A DNA stretch of 64,000 nt from Paraburkholderia lacunae (GCF_003353175.1 NZ_QHKS01000019.1:92169-156168), one strand, 5' to 3'. Positions 1 to 9,653 are shown, counted from the stretch's first letter. The notes: generated by a model not told the origin, from the letters alone. Numbers and translations are program-made.

Positions 1-1
1 C

Positions 2-670
2 AGTCCGCTCGCGTTCGCGCGCCTGTGGTCTCGTGTCGCGTCGCAAATGAAGCCGTTGCTCGGCACCAGCGAGCCAGCCGGCGCCTTGCAGGCGCTCGGC
101 GAAACGCAGGTGCCGATCGAAATCGGCGGGGGGCCGGGCAATCCGCACGACGGCACCTTCAACGATTTCGTCGAGCACCAGACGCTCGCCGGCCTCGAAC
201 AGATGCTGCTCGCGAGCGGTCATCCGGTGCGGCTGCGCGGCGCGATGCTGGCGCTCGGTTCGCTGCTGCGCCCGGTGATGCAAAGCGGCTCGTCGCATCT
301 CGAACGCGGGCTGACGCTGCCGCTGCCGAACGATCCGTTCTACCGCAGCCTGGTGGCCGCGTTCTGGCTCGAACTGATCGCACCGTTCGTGTCGCAGGCG
401 GATTTCGAACTGGCGATTTTCATCGGCACGATTGCCGAGCGCGAACGGCTCATCATCGGCTTTAACGGCGCGTCGGCCAAAACGCTGCACAGCGTGGTCG
501 ATCCGCAGGCGTACGCGGCCCATAACATCGATATCGACGATCCCGAGTGGATCGACGAACACGCGCAAAACGACCATGGCATCAGCAAGCTCGTCAGTTA
601 CCTCGACCAACCGCAACTGTCCCTGCGCGTCAGCATCGACACGTTCCGCGAAGCATTCACGGGAGAGTGA
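2..670 (+). CDS. tagF: TagF-like T6SS-associated protein (C-terminal part)
   Basis: The reading frame is open to the left edge of the window, so only the carboxy-terminal 222 residues are visible; an internal ATG at 47 is probably not the start. The end of the protein (VDPQAYAAHNIDIDDPEWID, then a SYLDQPQLSLR segment) resembles from memory the tail of Burkholderia proteins named TagF, cytoplasmic accessory factors that modulate T6SS firing. The diagnostic amino-terminal TagF domain would lie outside the window, so the name rests on the tail and on context. It ends 4 bases before the OmpA-family gene and is probably co-transcribed with it and with an off-window tssM. Confidence 0.55.
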   Translation, partial: SPLAFARLWSRVASQMKPLLGTSEPAGALQALGETQVPIEIGGGPGNPHDGTFNDFVEHQTLAGLEQMLLASGHPVRLRGAMLALGSLLRPVMQSGSSHLERGLTLPLPNDPFYRSLVAAFWLELIAPFVSQADFELAIFIGTIAERERLIIGFNGASAKTLHSVVDPQAYAAHNIDIDDPEWIDEHAQNDHGISKLVSYLDQPQLSLRVSIDTFREAFTGE

Positions 671-674
671 CACG

Positions 675-1622
675 ATGCTGAGCCACTCCACACGCATCGC
701 CACGCTGCTAGCGGCGCTTCTGATCAGCGCCCTCGCCCATGCCGACAACGACGGCCCGGCGCGCGTCACGCCGGTCGACAACAGCGGCATGGCGATTCGC
801 ACGACGATTTTGCCGGCGCAGGCTTCGGCGTCGTCGGGCAACGCAACGCCAGGTCTTGCCGCGGCCAGCGGCTCGACGGGGGCGGGCACCGGCGCGATCA
901 GCGCGGCGCCGGCGCCTGCCAATGCGGCGCCGGGCCAGGTGGTGGTCGGCGGCAAGGTGCCGGATGAAGCAACCAAGGCGGCTGTGCTGGCGAAGCTGCG
1001 CGACACCTATGGCGCGGCCAACGTGGTCGACCAGATCGAAATCGCCGATGTGGCGACGCCGCCGAACTGGTCCACCAATGTGCAAAAGCTGATCGGCCCG
1101 CAGTTGAAGCAGATCAGCAAAGGCCAGTTGAAGATCGACGGCACCCAGATCGACGTGAAAGGCGAAGTGCATAACGAATCGCAGCGCCAGCAACTCGCGA
1201 GCGATATGGCGAACGCGCTGAATCCGACCTACACGATCAAGAACGGCCTGCGCGTGAGCGCATCCGAACAGGGCCTGCTCGATCAAACCCTGGCGAATCG
1301 CACGATCGAGTTCGAAACCGGCAGCGCGACGCTCACGCCGCAAGGCCGCGCGATTCTCGATCAGATGGCCGCGGTGCTGCAGAAGATGACGACCAGGACG
1401 GTGGCGATCATCGGCCACACGGACAATGCGGGTAATCGCACGTCGAATATCGCGCTGAGCCAGGCGCGTGCGGATGCGGTGAAGGGTTATCTGGTCGCCA
1501 GGGGCATTGCACCCCAGCAGATGACCACGACCGGCGTCGGCCCGGATCAGCCCATCGCATCGAACGATACGAACGATGGGCGGGCGAGAAATCGGCGCAT
1601 CGAGTTTCGCGCCGGGTCTTGA
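675..1622 (+). CDS. OmpA-family protein with BON-like segments, T6SS-associated
   Basis: A 315-residue envelope protein. The ATG at 675 has a good ribosome site (GGGAGAG) and is followed by a signal peptide (residues 1-23, ending AHA). Residues about 90-200 contain two BON-like stretches (VVVGGKVPDEATKAAVLAKL and DGTQIDVKGEVHNESQRQQL). Residues about 215-315 are an OmpA C-terminal peptidoglycan-binding domain with the motif GHTDNAGNRTSNIALSQARA and the ending ARNRRIEFR. Proteins of this kind anchor T6SS membrane complexes to peptidoglycan. It follows tagF directly and converges on tssA across a bidirectional terminator. There is no transmembrane helix, so it is probably periplasmic or outer-membrane attached. 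Confidence 0.85.
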   Translation: MLSHSTRIATLLAALLISALAHADNDGPARVTPVDNSGMAIRTTILPAQASASSGNATPGLAAASGSTGAGTGAISAAPAPANAAPGQVVVGGKVPDEATKAAVLAKLRDTYGAANVVDQIEIADVATPPNWSTNVQKLIGPQLKQISKGQLKIDGTQIDVKGEVHNESQRQQLASDMANALNPTYTIKNGLRVSASEQGLLDQTLANRTIEFETGSATLTPQGRAILDQMAAVLQKMTTRTVAIIGHTDNAGNRTSNIALSQARADAVKGYLVARGIAPQQMTTTGVGPDQPIASNDTNDGRARNRRIEFRAGS

Positions 1623-1649
1623 GCTATTGCTTGCGCGGCGCGTTTAAAC

Positions 1650-1682
1650 AAAAAAACCTGGCTTGCGTGCCAGGTTTTTTTT
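1650..1682. terminator. Bidirectional intrinsic terminator between ompA-like and tssA
   Basis: Seven A, then CCTGGC, a six-base loop, GCCAGG and eight T. Flanking A and T runs extend the stem and give a U-tract on both strands, so it can end the + transcript from the OmpA gene and the - transcript ending with tssA. Confidence 0.9.
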
Positions 1683-1704
1683 GTTTGCTTCCGAATCGAA
1701 CGTT

Positions 1705-2808
1705 TTAGTTTTTCTCGTCGGGCTTGACCCCCAACAGCTCGCGAATATGCGCGAGCGACCCATCGTCTTTCACGACCGAGGACAGCCACTGATGCAAAGG
1801 CATATCCGCGCATTCCGCCGCCTTGTCAGCAAGATAAGCGGCCGGATTATGCGGCTCCGTGCTGCGAAAGAACCTGGCCACCGCGCGCAATTGGGCGACT
1901 GCCTGCGCACGGCTGTGGATTCCTGCAATCGGACTGCTCGGCATGGTCGCCGACACGGGCTCCTCGCGTTGCAGTGACGTCTTGAAGGTGGGCTCGGCGC
2001 GCTCGTGCTCCTCCGGTTTCGGTGCTTTCGGCGGCGCCGCTTCCGCACTCACGCCCAACTCGCGTGCGAAGCGCTCGGCCAAACGATAGACGCTGTCGTA
2101 CGCGTCCTTGGCCTGACGGAAGCTCGGCGCGGAATCCGCAGCGCGCCGGTCCAGCTCCTGTTCGAGCGCGAGCATCGCCGCTTCGAACGCTTTCAGATCG
2201 ACCAGCAATGCCGCATAAAACGCAGGCGGTGTGGCGCGTTTCGAAGCCTCGATCAGCTCGATCGACGGCTTGCCGCGCGCGATATCGTCGGCGTGGTCCG
2301 GATCGCGTTTGACCGCTTGCGCGACATGCGTGGCGACGTCCCAATCGATCGTGCTGTACGAATTGCCTTGCGATGAAGTCAGCGGCATCGCGCGCAGCAG
2401 TTCGCCGGTGCGCCCGACCAGCCACGCGACGTTGCCGAGACGGTATTCGGTATCGTCGCCCTCAGGCAGCGGATGCACATGATCCCAGTAGCGTTCGCTC
2501 AGCCCGGTCAGCAACGCATAACCTTGCGTGAGACCGGTCACGCCCTCTTCGATCGCGAGCGCTTCGGTCAGCCACACGGCCAGACGCAAATCCTTGGTCT
2601 GCGTTTGCAGCAGGCTGCTACAGCGTTCGACGACGAACGGCCAGTCGGCCTCTTTGATATCCGTGACCCATTCGCCCTGATCCAGCGACGGATCTTCGAA
2701 ACGGCGCGCGTGCTGGATCGCATCGAAATCGGCCGAAAACAGCAAATCTTCGCCGCACGGCGAGGATTCATTGATCGGAGCGAGCAGCGTACTCAGGTTG
2801 GTCGGCAT
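1705..2808 (-). CDS. tssA: T6SS baseplate/cap protein TssA
   Basis: A 367-residue protein with the ImpA N-terminal region at about residues 5-130 (LLAPINESSPCGEDLLFSAD, then YWDHVHPLPEGDD), the hallmark of TssA. TssA recruits baseplate and sheath components and coordinates tail extension. The chosen ATG at 2808 gives MPTNLSTLL; a TTG at 2820 would add four residues, and neither has a strong ribosome site. It is the last gene of the leftward T6SS operon, 65 bases after clpV. The proline-rich linker at about 260-285 separates the N domain from a short C-terminal VasJ-like part. Confidence 0.9.
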   Translation of the reverse strand: MPTNLSTLLAPINESSPCGEDLLFSADFDAIQHARRFEDPSLDQGEWVTDIKEADWPFVVERCSSLLQTQTKDLRLAVWLTEALAIEEGVTGLTQGYALLTGLSERYWDHVHPLPEGDDTEYRLGNVAWLVGRTGELLRAMPLTSSQGNSYSTIDWDVATHVAQAVKRDPDHADDIARGKPSIELIEASKRATPPAFYAALLVDLKAFEAAMLALEQELDRRAADSAPSFRQAKDAYDSVYRLAERFARELGVSAEAAPPKAPKPEEHERAEPTFKTSLQREEPVSATMPSSPIAGIHSRAQAVAQLRAVARFFRSTEPHNPAAYLADKAAECADMPLHQWLSSVVKDDGSLAHIRELLGVKPDEKN

Positions 2809-2873
2809 GACAGAAAGCAATAAGTATCCAGTACGGCATTAAAACAGATTGGCGGGCGCAACCGCACGCCTCT

Positions 2874-5549
2874 TTACACAACCGTGTATTCGAACTCACC
2901 CGCATCGCTCGCCCGTACTGCGATCCGCTCGATCGCGGCGCCGTTCGCAATGCGCTGCAGCACCTGCTGCGCGACTTCAGGCAGGAGCGTGCCGTTCAGA
3001 ATGTGATCGACATTGCGCGCGCCGGAATCCACTTCGGTACAACGCGCGAGCACCGCGTCGACGAGCGATTCGTCCCATTCGAACACCGCCTTGTGATTCG
3101 ATTCGATGCGGCGGCGAATCCGCTCCAGCTTCAACTCGATGATATCGGCGAGCACGTCGTCCGAAATCGGATAGTACGGCACCACTTTCAGGCGGCCGAG
3201 AAACGCCGGTTTGAACGCTTTGTACAACTGCGGGCGCAAGTTCTCGGCGAGTTCGTCAGTGTCCGGCAACTCTTCGGCGCTCTTGTTCAGGCACGCTTGC
3301 ATGACCGCTTGCGAGCCGACGTTCGAGGTCAGAATGATGAGCGTGTTGCGGAAATCGATTTCGCGTCCTTCGGCGTCGTCCATCGTGCCCTTGTCGAACA
3401 CCTGGAAGAACATTTCGAGCACATCCGGATGCGCCTTTTCGACTTCGTCGAGCAGCACCACCGAATACGGATTGCGCCGCACCGCCTCGGTCAGCACGCC
3501 GCCCTCGCCGTAACCGACATAACCCGGCGGCGAGCCCTTCAGGCCCGACACGCTGTGTGCTTCCTGATACTCGCTCATGTTGATCGTGACCATCTTGCGT
3601 TCGCCGCCGTACAACACATCGGCAAGCGCCAGCGCGGTTTCGGTCTTGCCGACACCCGACGGTCCGACGAACATGAACACGCCACGCGGTTTGTTCGGGT
3701 CTTCGAGATTCGCGCTGGCGGTGCGCACGCGCTGCGCGATCGCTTCGAGCGCATGGTCCTGACCGATCACGCGCGCGGCAAGCAGCGGCTGCAGGTTCAG
3801 CACGGTCTGGATTTCGTCCTTGACCATGCGGCCGAGCGGAATGCCGGTCCACGAGGCGACGATTTCGGCCACCACGTGAGCGTCGACCTGCAACGGCACC
3901 ATCGGTTGACCGCCCTGCAATGCGTGCAATTCGGCGACGCGCATGGCAAGCGTTTCGCGCGCCTGCTGCGCCTTTTCCACCTGCCCGGCGTCCGCGCTGC
4001 TCACCCGCGCCGCGTCGATTTCCGCGCGCAAGCCGACGATCTCCGTGACCAGCGCGCGCTCCTTGTCGTAGCGCGCTTCGTCTTCGGCGAGAGCCTTGAG
4101 GTCCTCTTCTCGCAGACTGCGGAGTTCCGCGAGCCGCCCGTCGTGCAGCGCGCCGCTCGCCGCTTCGCGTTCCAGCGCGGCAATTTCAGCGTCGATACGT
4201 TCGAGCCGTTTTTTCGTGTCGTCGATGGCTGCGGGCGTCGAGCTATGCGCAAGCGCGACCTTCGCGCAGGCGGTGTCGAGCACGCTGATCGCCTTGTCCG
4301 GCAGCTGACGTCCGCTGATGTAGCGATGCGACAGACGCACCGCTTCGGTAATCGCATCGTCGAGAACGCGGACGTTGAAGTGCTTTTCCATCAACGCCGC
4401 CATGCCGCGCAGCATCGCCGCTGCGAGCGTCTCGCTCGGCTCCTCGATCTTGACGACCTGGAAACGCCGCGCGAGCGCCGCGTCTTTTTCGAAGTACTTC
4501 TTGTACTCGCTCCAGGTGGTTGCCGCGATGGTGCGCAATTCGCCGCGCGCCAGGGCCGGCTTCAGCAGATTCGCCGCATCGTTCTGCCCGGCCTGGCCAC
4601 CGGCGCCGATGATCGTATGCGCTTCGTCGATGAATAGAATGATCGGATGCGGGCTCTTTTTGACCTCGTCGATCACGTTCTTCAGACGGTTCTCGAATTC
4701 GCCCTTGACGCTCGCACCGGCTTGCAGCAGCCCCATATCGAGCACATGCAGTGCGACGCCTTTCAGCGGTGCGGGCACGTCGTCCGCTGCAATGCGCAGC
4801 GCGAGTCCTTCGACCACCGCCGTCTTGCCGACACCCGCCTCGCCCGTCATGATCGGATTGTTCTGCCGGCGGCGCATCAGAATATCCATGGTCTGGCGAA
4901 TCTCGCCTTCGCGGCCGATCACCGGATCGATTTTGCCTTCGCGCGCACGTTGCGTGAGATTGCTCGTGTAAGTATCGAGGACGGGCGTTTTCGAAGGTGC
5001 GCCGGGCGTTGCATCGGCCGCCGCCGGGTTCCCGGCGCCTTCAGGCGCGTTCTCCGTTGCCTGGCTGCGTTCGACTTCACGCGACCCGGCGGTCAGCTCG
5101 TCGAACTTGTGCTTCAGATCCGTCACACGCACATCGCGCAGCAGCGGCGACATGCGCTCGGCAAACTGCGCGAGGTCCGGCGCGCTCAGCAGCGCCAGAA
5201 ACAGATGCCCCGACCGAATCCGCCCGATCTGCGAATCGAGCGATGCAATCAGCCACGCCTGTTCGAGCAGGGCGATCAGATGCATCGAGAACACCGGGGT
5301 GCGCGTATTGCCGGTTTTCAACCGCTGCAACTCGCGCTCGAGATCGGCGCGCAGCGCGTGCGCATCGACCTTGCTCGCGCGCAGCACCAGCGCGACATCG
5401 CTCGCCGGTTCATCGAGCAGCGCCAGCAGCAGATGTTCAAGGTCGACCTCATAGTGACCGCGCGCGAGACAATTGTTCGCCGCCAGCAAAGCCGCCTGCC
5501 GGCAGGTCGGATTCAGTTTGGCGATCAGGGTGTTGAGGGACGTGCTCAT
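2874..5549 (-). CDS. clpV: T6SS ATPase ClpV/TssH
   Basis: This 891-residue AAA+ disaggregase extracts and recycles contracted TssBC sheaths. It has a double-Clp N-domain (about 1-150), a linker rich in A/P/E (155-190), the first Walker A GEAGVGKT (about 235-243) with Walker B ILFIDEA (303-309), a middle coiled-coil domain (about 420-540) and the second Walker A GPSGVGKT (about 628-635). Length fits ClpV (about 880-900). The start at 5549 gives MSTSLNTLIAKLN, the usual ClpV beginning; the frame is open much further upstream but only as a shadow of tssG. It lies 35 bases after tssG in the operon. Confidence 0.95.
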   Translation of the reverse strand: MSTSLNTLIAKLNPTCRQAALLAANNCLARGHYEVDLEHLLLALLDEPASDVALVLRASKVDAHALRADLERELQRLKTGNTRTPVFSMHLIALLEQAWLIASLDSQIGRIRSGHLFLALLSAPDLAQFAERMSPLLRDVRVTDLKHKFDELTAGSREVERSQATENAPEGAGNPAAADATPGAPSKTPVLDTYTSNLTQRAREGKIDPVIGREGEIRQTMDILMRRRQNNPIMTGEAGVGKTAVVEGLALRIAADDVPAPLKGVALHVLDMGLLQAGASVKGEFENRLKNVIDEVKKSPHPIILFIDEAHTIIGAGGQAGQNDAANLLKPALARGELRTIAATTWSEYKKYFEKDAALARRFQVVKIEEPSETLAAAMLRGMAALMEKHFNVRVLDDAITEAVRLSHRYISGRQLPDKAISVLDTACAKVALAHSSTPAAIDDTKKRLERIDAEIAALEREAASGALHDGRLAELRSLREEDLKALAEDEARYDKERALVTEIVGLRAEIDAARVSSADAGQVEKAQQARETLAMRVAELHALQGGQPMVPLQVDAHVVAEIVASWTGIPLGRMVKDEIQTVLNLQPLLAARVIGQDHALEAIAQRVRTASANLEDPNKPRGVFMFVGPSGVGKTETALALADVLYGGERKMVTINMSEYQEAHSVSGLKGSPPGYVGYGEGGVLTEAVRRNPYSVVLLDEVEKAHPDVLEMFFQVFDKGTMDDAEGREIDFRNTLIILTSNVGSQAVMQACLNKSAEELPDTDELAENLRPQLYKAFKPAFLGRLKVVPYYPISDDVLADIIELKLERIRRRIESNHKAVFEWDESLVDAVLARCTEVDSGARNVDHILNGTLLPEVAQQVLQRIANGAAIERIAVRASDAGEFEYTVV

Positions 5550-5584
5550 GTCGTGCGATCCGGGTCCAGGTTCTATCGTTATGG

Positions 5585-6679
5585 TCAGTGAATCACGTGC
5601 AATTCGTAGCGGGCATCCGCGCGATCGCGGTCGGCTTCCCGGGTGCACAGGAACGCGTCCCAACCGAGGCGTGCGCCGTTGCCAAGAATGCTTGCGCCCA
5701 CCTCTGCACGGCGCAACACCAGCGAGACCTCGTATTCGAGCGTCACGCCGGCGAGCAGCGTCAGCATACGTTCGAGCGCGACGGCGCGCTCGGCGCCGGG
5801 TAAGAAAGCTTCGTAGTTCTGTTTGTCGAGCGGTCCGATCACGAGCCGCGCGCGCATGTCGCGCTGCCAGACCCGTTCGCCCGCCAGCGCGGTGGCGCCG
5901 AGCGTCGCGTTGACGCTGCCGAGCACGGAGAGCTGATCGCGCGGCACGTCGTACCATTTGCCGACGAACTGCTCGACGCGCACCGGCATCTTGAAGTACT
6001 CCGACAGCGTGCGTTGCAGATACGCCGCCGACACCGGCCGATGCCGCGCGGCCAGTGCGTAGCCGGCAATCGCTTCGTCGAACAGCGCGCCGTCGCCGCT
6101 TTGCAGGCTGTTGCGCGTGTCGTCGTCGGCGACGCCGGCCAACGCGAGCAACAGCGGCAGATAGCGTTCGTCGCGATCCAGTTCGTAATGAAACGGCAGC
6201 CGGTATTTCTTCCATGCCGCGTAAAACAGCGCGGTCGCGCGATTGGAAAATACATCGAAGAACTCGCGCGCCGCGCGATCGCGCCTGATCTGCTCGCGCT
6301 CGATGATCTGCTCGGTGTAATGCAACGGCAATGCGCCCTGGCCACCAAGCAAACCGAAAAACGCCGGCGTGATATCGACCTTGCGAAGCGAACCGTCTGC
6401 GAGTGCGGCCGTGCGCTGCCGTTGCTCTTTCAGCGCTGCGCCTGTCTCGTCGTAAGACTGTGCGCTGTGAATTTCGCTCGGCGGAAACGACATCGACAGC
6501 GAATTGCGAAAGGCAATCCGCTGCGCGACGATTTCGCCAGGACGTCCAGCACTTGACGGCGTTTGCTGCGCGAACCACTTCTCGAGAATCCGCACCGCCT
6601 GAAAAAACTCGAAGCGATGCGGTTCGTCGAGAAGCCGCTCGACTACGCCAGAATCGATTCGCCGCTGCGCGGTTTGCAT
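5585..6679 (-). CDS. tssG: T6SS baseplate protein TssG
   Basis: A 364-residue baseplate subunit (VasB/ImpH family). The family hallmark FEFFQAVRILEKW is at about residues 21-33, and the C-terminal half carries PLDKQNYEAFLPGA. TssG forms the wedge complex with TssF, TssE and TssK. The ATG at 6679 has a strong ribosome site (GAGGAGG) and overlaps the end of tssF by 37 bases, indicating translational coupling. The frame extends further upstream as noise. No anomaly seen. Confidence 0.92.
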   Translation of the reverse strand: MQTAQRRIDSGVVERLLDEPHRFEFFQAVRILEKWFAQQTPSSAGRPGEIVAQRIAFRNSLSMSFPPSEIHSAQSYDETGAALKEQRQRTAALADGSLRKVDITPAFFGLLGGQGALPLHYTEQIIEREQIRRDRAAREFFDVFSNRATALFYAAWKKYRLPFHYELDRDERYLPLLLALAGVADDDTRNSLQSGDGALFDEAIAGYALAARHRPVSAAYLQRTLSEYFKMPVRVEQFVGKWYDVPRDQLSVLGSVNATLGATALAGERVWQRDMRARLVIGPLDKQNYEAFLPGAERAVALERMLTLLAGVTLEYEVSLVLRRAEVGASILGNGARLGWDAFLCTREADRDRADARYELHVIH

Positions 6680-8481
6680 CGCAGGACCTCCTCGCCGGTA
6701 CGCTTCGACACGACGACCAGTTGCACAAAGCTGTTCAGATGCACGTACAGCCCAAAAAACGTGTCGATCACCCGCACGAACGACGCGAGGCTCGTACCGA
6801 CGAAATGCTCTTCGTCGATCGTCAAACGGATCTCGATGCCGCGCACGAACGTCGCGAACGGTTTGCCCGGCAGCCATTGCACGGCCGAGCGCTGCTCGAT
6901 GCCCACCAGCCCGTCGATATGCCGTGCGGACACCGCCGTGCGCCGCAAATCATACAGAACCAGCATTTCCTTGAGCGCCGACAAGCCGCTATTGGCAAGC
7001 GATACATGATTCAGCGCCAGATGCGAAATCAGGCGCCAGTGCGCGGCGCGCCCGCGCTCGAAGCGCACACTCGGGGTCGGCCGGCGCAGCATCGTGATGC
7101 TGCCGGTCAGCGAACCGCCTTCGAGAGACAGATCGCCGCCCTCGAGGCCCACCGCGAGGCCAGCGGGCAAGTCGCGATTGGTGCAGGTCAAATCGAGGCT
7201 AAGCGTGTCGGTTTGCGGCGCGGCCGGTTCGAAGTCGATATCGACGATCGAAATCTCGGTCTCGTAGCCCGGGCTTTTTTGCGCGACCCAACCGTTGCGC
7301 CGCGCGAACCAGTAATGCCCCGCCCGCGCCGCTTCGCCATGATGCAGCGAATAGAACGGCCGGAATTCGATCACCGATTCTTCATGCGCCTGCTGCCTGA
7401 CGAGCTGCACCGAATCGATCGAATAAACCTCATACGCAAACGCGCGACGCGCTTCGGCGATTACCGGATACGAAATCGCCTGATGGCTGATCCGGATCGG
7501 CTCACCGTGCTGCTTGAACAGATTGACGACCGGCGTGCAGAACAGCCGGAAATGATGCGCCGACAACGAATCGAGCAGCCGCGCGACGTGCGAATCGCTG
7601 CGCACCTCCTTGAGCACGACGTGCAGCGTCAGGCGCTGGCAGCGGCCGCTCGCGCGCGTCATCGCCGCCAGATCGAAGTCGGCAAAATTGAATTTTTCGG
7701 GGAATGCGAAGTATTCGGTCAGCAGCCGGTACGCCGGGTGCGATTTGGCCGGATAGTCGATCAGCGCGTCTTCCTCATCGAAGCCCGCTTGCACGAGCGG
7801 CGATTCACGCAGTTGCTTCCACACGCCGCGCCGGTCAGGTTCCACATAGGTGGCCATTGCGTTGACGAACAGGCAATCGGCCAGCGCCGCGATAAACGAT
7901 TGTTCGCCGTGCAGGTGCGTGCGCAGCGTGCCGACTTTCAGCGCGGACAGATCGAGTTGCGGCGCCGTCGATTCGAACGTGATCGACACGATCGCGGTAG
8001 CGTTGCCCGGCAAAATGGTCGCGCTCGGCGCCATCGCCACCGACGTGTATTTCGCCTCGGAGATACGGATCGGCGCCAGCGTCACGTCGTAGGCGGTACG
8101 GAAACGGCATTGCACGCCGCGAATCGGCTTCGATTTGAGTTCAGTGCCGCGCGCCACCAGGACCGGCTCGGTCAGGTGACTGAGCGCGGCGGAGGTGCCC
8201 AACTGCGCGATCGAGCACGACGGAAACGGCCGCAGGTAGTGCGGATACAGCACTTCCAGCAGCGCTTCGGTGAATTCGGGGTAGTCGTCGTCGAGTTTCT
8301 TGTTGATGCGCGCGCCCAGCAGCGCGAACGATTCGATCATCCGCTCAACATGCGGATCTTCGCAGTGCTCGCCGGACATCGCCAGACGCGCCGCGATCTT
8401 AGGATAGCGCTCGGCGAAATCGCGCGAATAGCGCCGCAGAAATGATAATTCGCGCTCGTAATACGGCAGCAATTCTTCCAT
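6643..8481 (-). CDS. tssF: T6SS baseplate protein TssF
   Basis: A 612-residue protein with the canonical TssF start MEELLPYYERELSFLRR followed by FAERYPKIAARL and MIESFALLGARINKKLDDDY. It is the major wedge component of the T6SS baseplate, contacting TssG, TssE and TssK in the cytoplasm. Length is typical (about 580-630). It overlaps tssG and is separated from tssE by about 100 bases holding a short tandem repeat. Complete and intact. Confidence 0.95.
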   Translation of the reverse strand: MEELLPYYERELSFLRRYSRDFAERYPKIAARLAMSGEHCEDPHVERMIESFALLGARINKKLDDDYPEFTEALLEVLYPHYLRPFPSCSIAQLGTSAALSHLTEPVLVARGTELKSKPIRGVQCRFRTAYDVTLAPIRISEAKYTSVAMAPSATILPGNATAIVSITFESTAPQLDLSALKVGTLRTHLHGEQSFIAALADCLFVNAMATYVEPDRRGVWKQLRESPLVQAGFDEEDALIDYPAKSHPAYRLLTEYFAFPEKFNFADFDLAAMTRASGRCQRLTLHVVLKEVRSDSHVARLLDSLSAHHFRLFCTPVVNLFKQHGEPIRISHQAISYPVIAEARRAFAYEVYSIDSVQLVRQQAHEESVIEFRPFYSLHHGEAARAGHYWFARRNGWVAQKSPGYETEISIVDIDFEPAAPQTDTLSLDLTCTNRDLPAGLAVGLEGGDLSLEGGSLTGSITMLRRPTPSVRFERGRAAHWRLISHLALNHVSLANSGLSALKEMLVLYDLRRTAVSARHIDGLVGIEQRSAVQWLPGKPFATFVRGIEIRLTIDEEHFVGTSLASFVRVIDTFFGLYVHLNSFVQLVVVSKRTGEEVLRCKPRSGESILA

Positions 8482-8552
8482 CGATCTATCCCCGGACCTG
8501 AACCATCTCCGCCCAAACTATCGCCACCGTCGCGCGTAACGGCGGCAGAACA

Positions 8553-8591
8553 GCGGTACTAAAGTGCGGTACTAAAGTGCGGTACTAAAGC
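8553..8591. repeat. Three tandem 13-bp repeats over the tssE stop codon
   Basis: GCGGTACTAAAGT occurs at 8553-8565, 8566-8578 and 8579-8591 (last base C in the third copy). The third copy supplies the tssE stop codon (TAG on -, 8585-8587). Thirteen is not a multiple of three, but the repeats lie at and after the stop, so copy-number change would mostly alter the tssE-tssF spacer. Confidence 0.9.
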
Positions 8592-9064
8592 TTCGCGCGT
8601 GCGCGCGTCACCGAGTATTGCAGCGTGGAAGGCTGCAGCATCGCATCGAAACTCACCGGTTCTTCTGCCGGGTGCACGACCAGCAGCGCCTGAATCGCAA
8701 AGTTGAGCGCGTTGGTCGATTGTTCGTTCAGCTCGAGCGTTACCGCAACCTGTTGCAGACGCGGCTCGTGCCGCGCAATTGCCTGTTGAATCGATTTACA
8801 GATGAACGTGCGGTCGTAATGGCTCGCGAGGCTCAGGCCCGCGAAATCGTTCAGACCGTACGTCAGCACCGAGCGCTGGCATTCCGGCAGCGCCGCCAGT
8901 TCGTGCTCGGTCAGCGCGATCCGCGTGTTCAGGATCCCCTCGACATCGCGAGCGACAGTGCTCTTCAATTCGTCCAACGACAATTGCCGCATCGCCGGGG
9001 AAGCCGGCAGATGCGGTTCGTCGTCGAACAGCTTGTCGAGAAAGCTGGGTTCGAAGCGTTTCAT
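8585..9064 (-). CDS. tssE: T6SS baseplate protein TssE (gp25-like)
   Basis: A 159-residue lysozyme-like/gp25 family wedge protein. The core has VEGILNTR, LTYGLNDFAGLSL and the glutamate-bearing ending of the fold (QLQQVAVTLELNE region). I chose the ATG at 9064 (MKRFEPSFLDKLFDD), which gives the usual family length; an ATG at 9124 would add 20 basic residues and neither start has a clear ribosome site. It follows hcp within the leftward operon. Confidence 0.88.
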   Translation of the reverse strand: MKRFEPSFLDKLFDDEPHLPASPAMRQLSLDELKSTVARDVEGILNTRIALTEHELAALPECQRSVLTYGLNDFAGLSLASHYDRTFICKSIQQAIARHEPRLQQVAVTLELNEQSTNALNFAIQALLVVHPAEEPVSFDAMLQPSTLQYSVTRARAKL

Positions 9065-9149
9065 CAGGTACCGAAGAACCGGTTCGATGCGAAGCGAACA
9101 CAGCATGCGCAAACGAATTCGCATCGCGCGCGCCGTGTGCGCCCCGACA

Positions 9150-9653
9150 TCAGACCGCGTACGTCTTGTCGTTCTTCGTCAGGCTCCACGCGCCTTGCGC
9201 GTTGCCGCCCTGGTTGCCGCCGATCTTCTGCTGCGTGTACTTCCACTGCACGGCAGCGTACTTCAGCGAAAACTGTTCGCTCGGCAGGCCTTCGCCCACC
9301 ACGCTCGGCGTCACGCTCGAGATGATCACGTACTTGAGTTTTACTTCCAGATACTTGATGCGGTTGCCTTCGCCGTCCGAGCGCATGAAGTCGATCGTCA
9401 CTTCGTCGAACGTCGTGCCGCCCGATGCGTGTTGATAGATCAGCGGGCTGACCACGTCGATATCTTTAGTGAACTGCATATCAGCATGTTCGCAACGCTC
9501 GGACGTGTGACCGCCTGCCGTCGAAGCCGTTGCCGACCGCGGCTGCGTGATCGAGTGGCTCCACGAATCGATTTCGATCCAGCCAGCATGATCCTTATCG
9601 GCGGACTCGCCCTTGATCGCCGGATTGCCGAATTTTAAATAGATGTCCTTCAT
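9150..9653 (-). CDS. hcp: T6SS tube protein Hcp
   Basis: A 167-residue Hcp1-type protein that stacks as hexameric rings to form the secreted inner tube. Features are the start MKDIYLKFGNPAIKGES, the segment GWIEIDSWSHSI typical of the Hcp beta-barrel, and KYLEVKLKYVIISSV. It lies between tssC and tssE. The 72-base tssC-hcp gap holds a perfect hairpin, and hcp has its own ribosome site (GGGGAG, somewhat distant). No C-terminal effector extension. Confidence 0.95.
   Translation of the reverse strand: MKDIYLKFGNPAIKGESADKDHAGWIEIDSWSHSITQPRSATASTAGGHTSERCEHADMQFTKDIDVVSPLIYQHASGGTTFDEVTIDFMRSDGEGNRIKYLEVKLKYVIISSVTPSVVGEGLPSEQFSLKYAAVQWKYTQQKIGGNQGGNAQGAWSLTKNDKTYAV

Noticed and set aside
3003..4637. 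Long open frame (544 codons) on + inside clpV
   Set aside because: It is antisense to clearly recognisable ClpV sequence; long spurious frames are common opposite GC-rich genes. The protein is Arg/His-rich and has no domain.
5550..6728. Upstream extension of the clpV frame by 393 codons
   Set aside because: Lies in a different frame of tssG; MSTSLNTLIAKLN at 5549 is the usual ClpV N-terminus and the extension is Arg/Ser-rich noise.
6403..8445. 680-codon open frame on + across tssF
   Set aside because: Antisense shadow of tssF with Arg/Gln/His-rich composition and no ribosome site.
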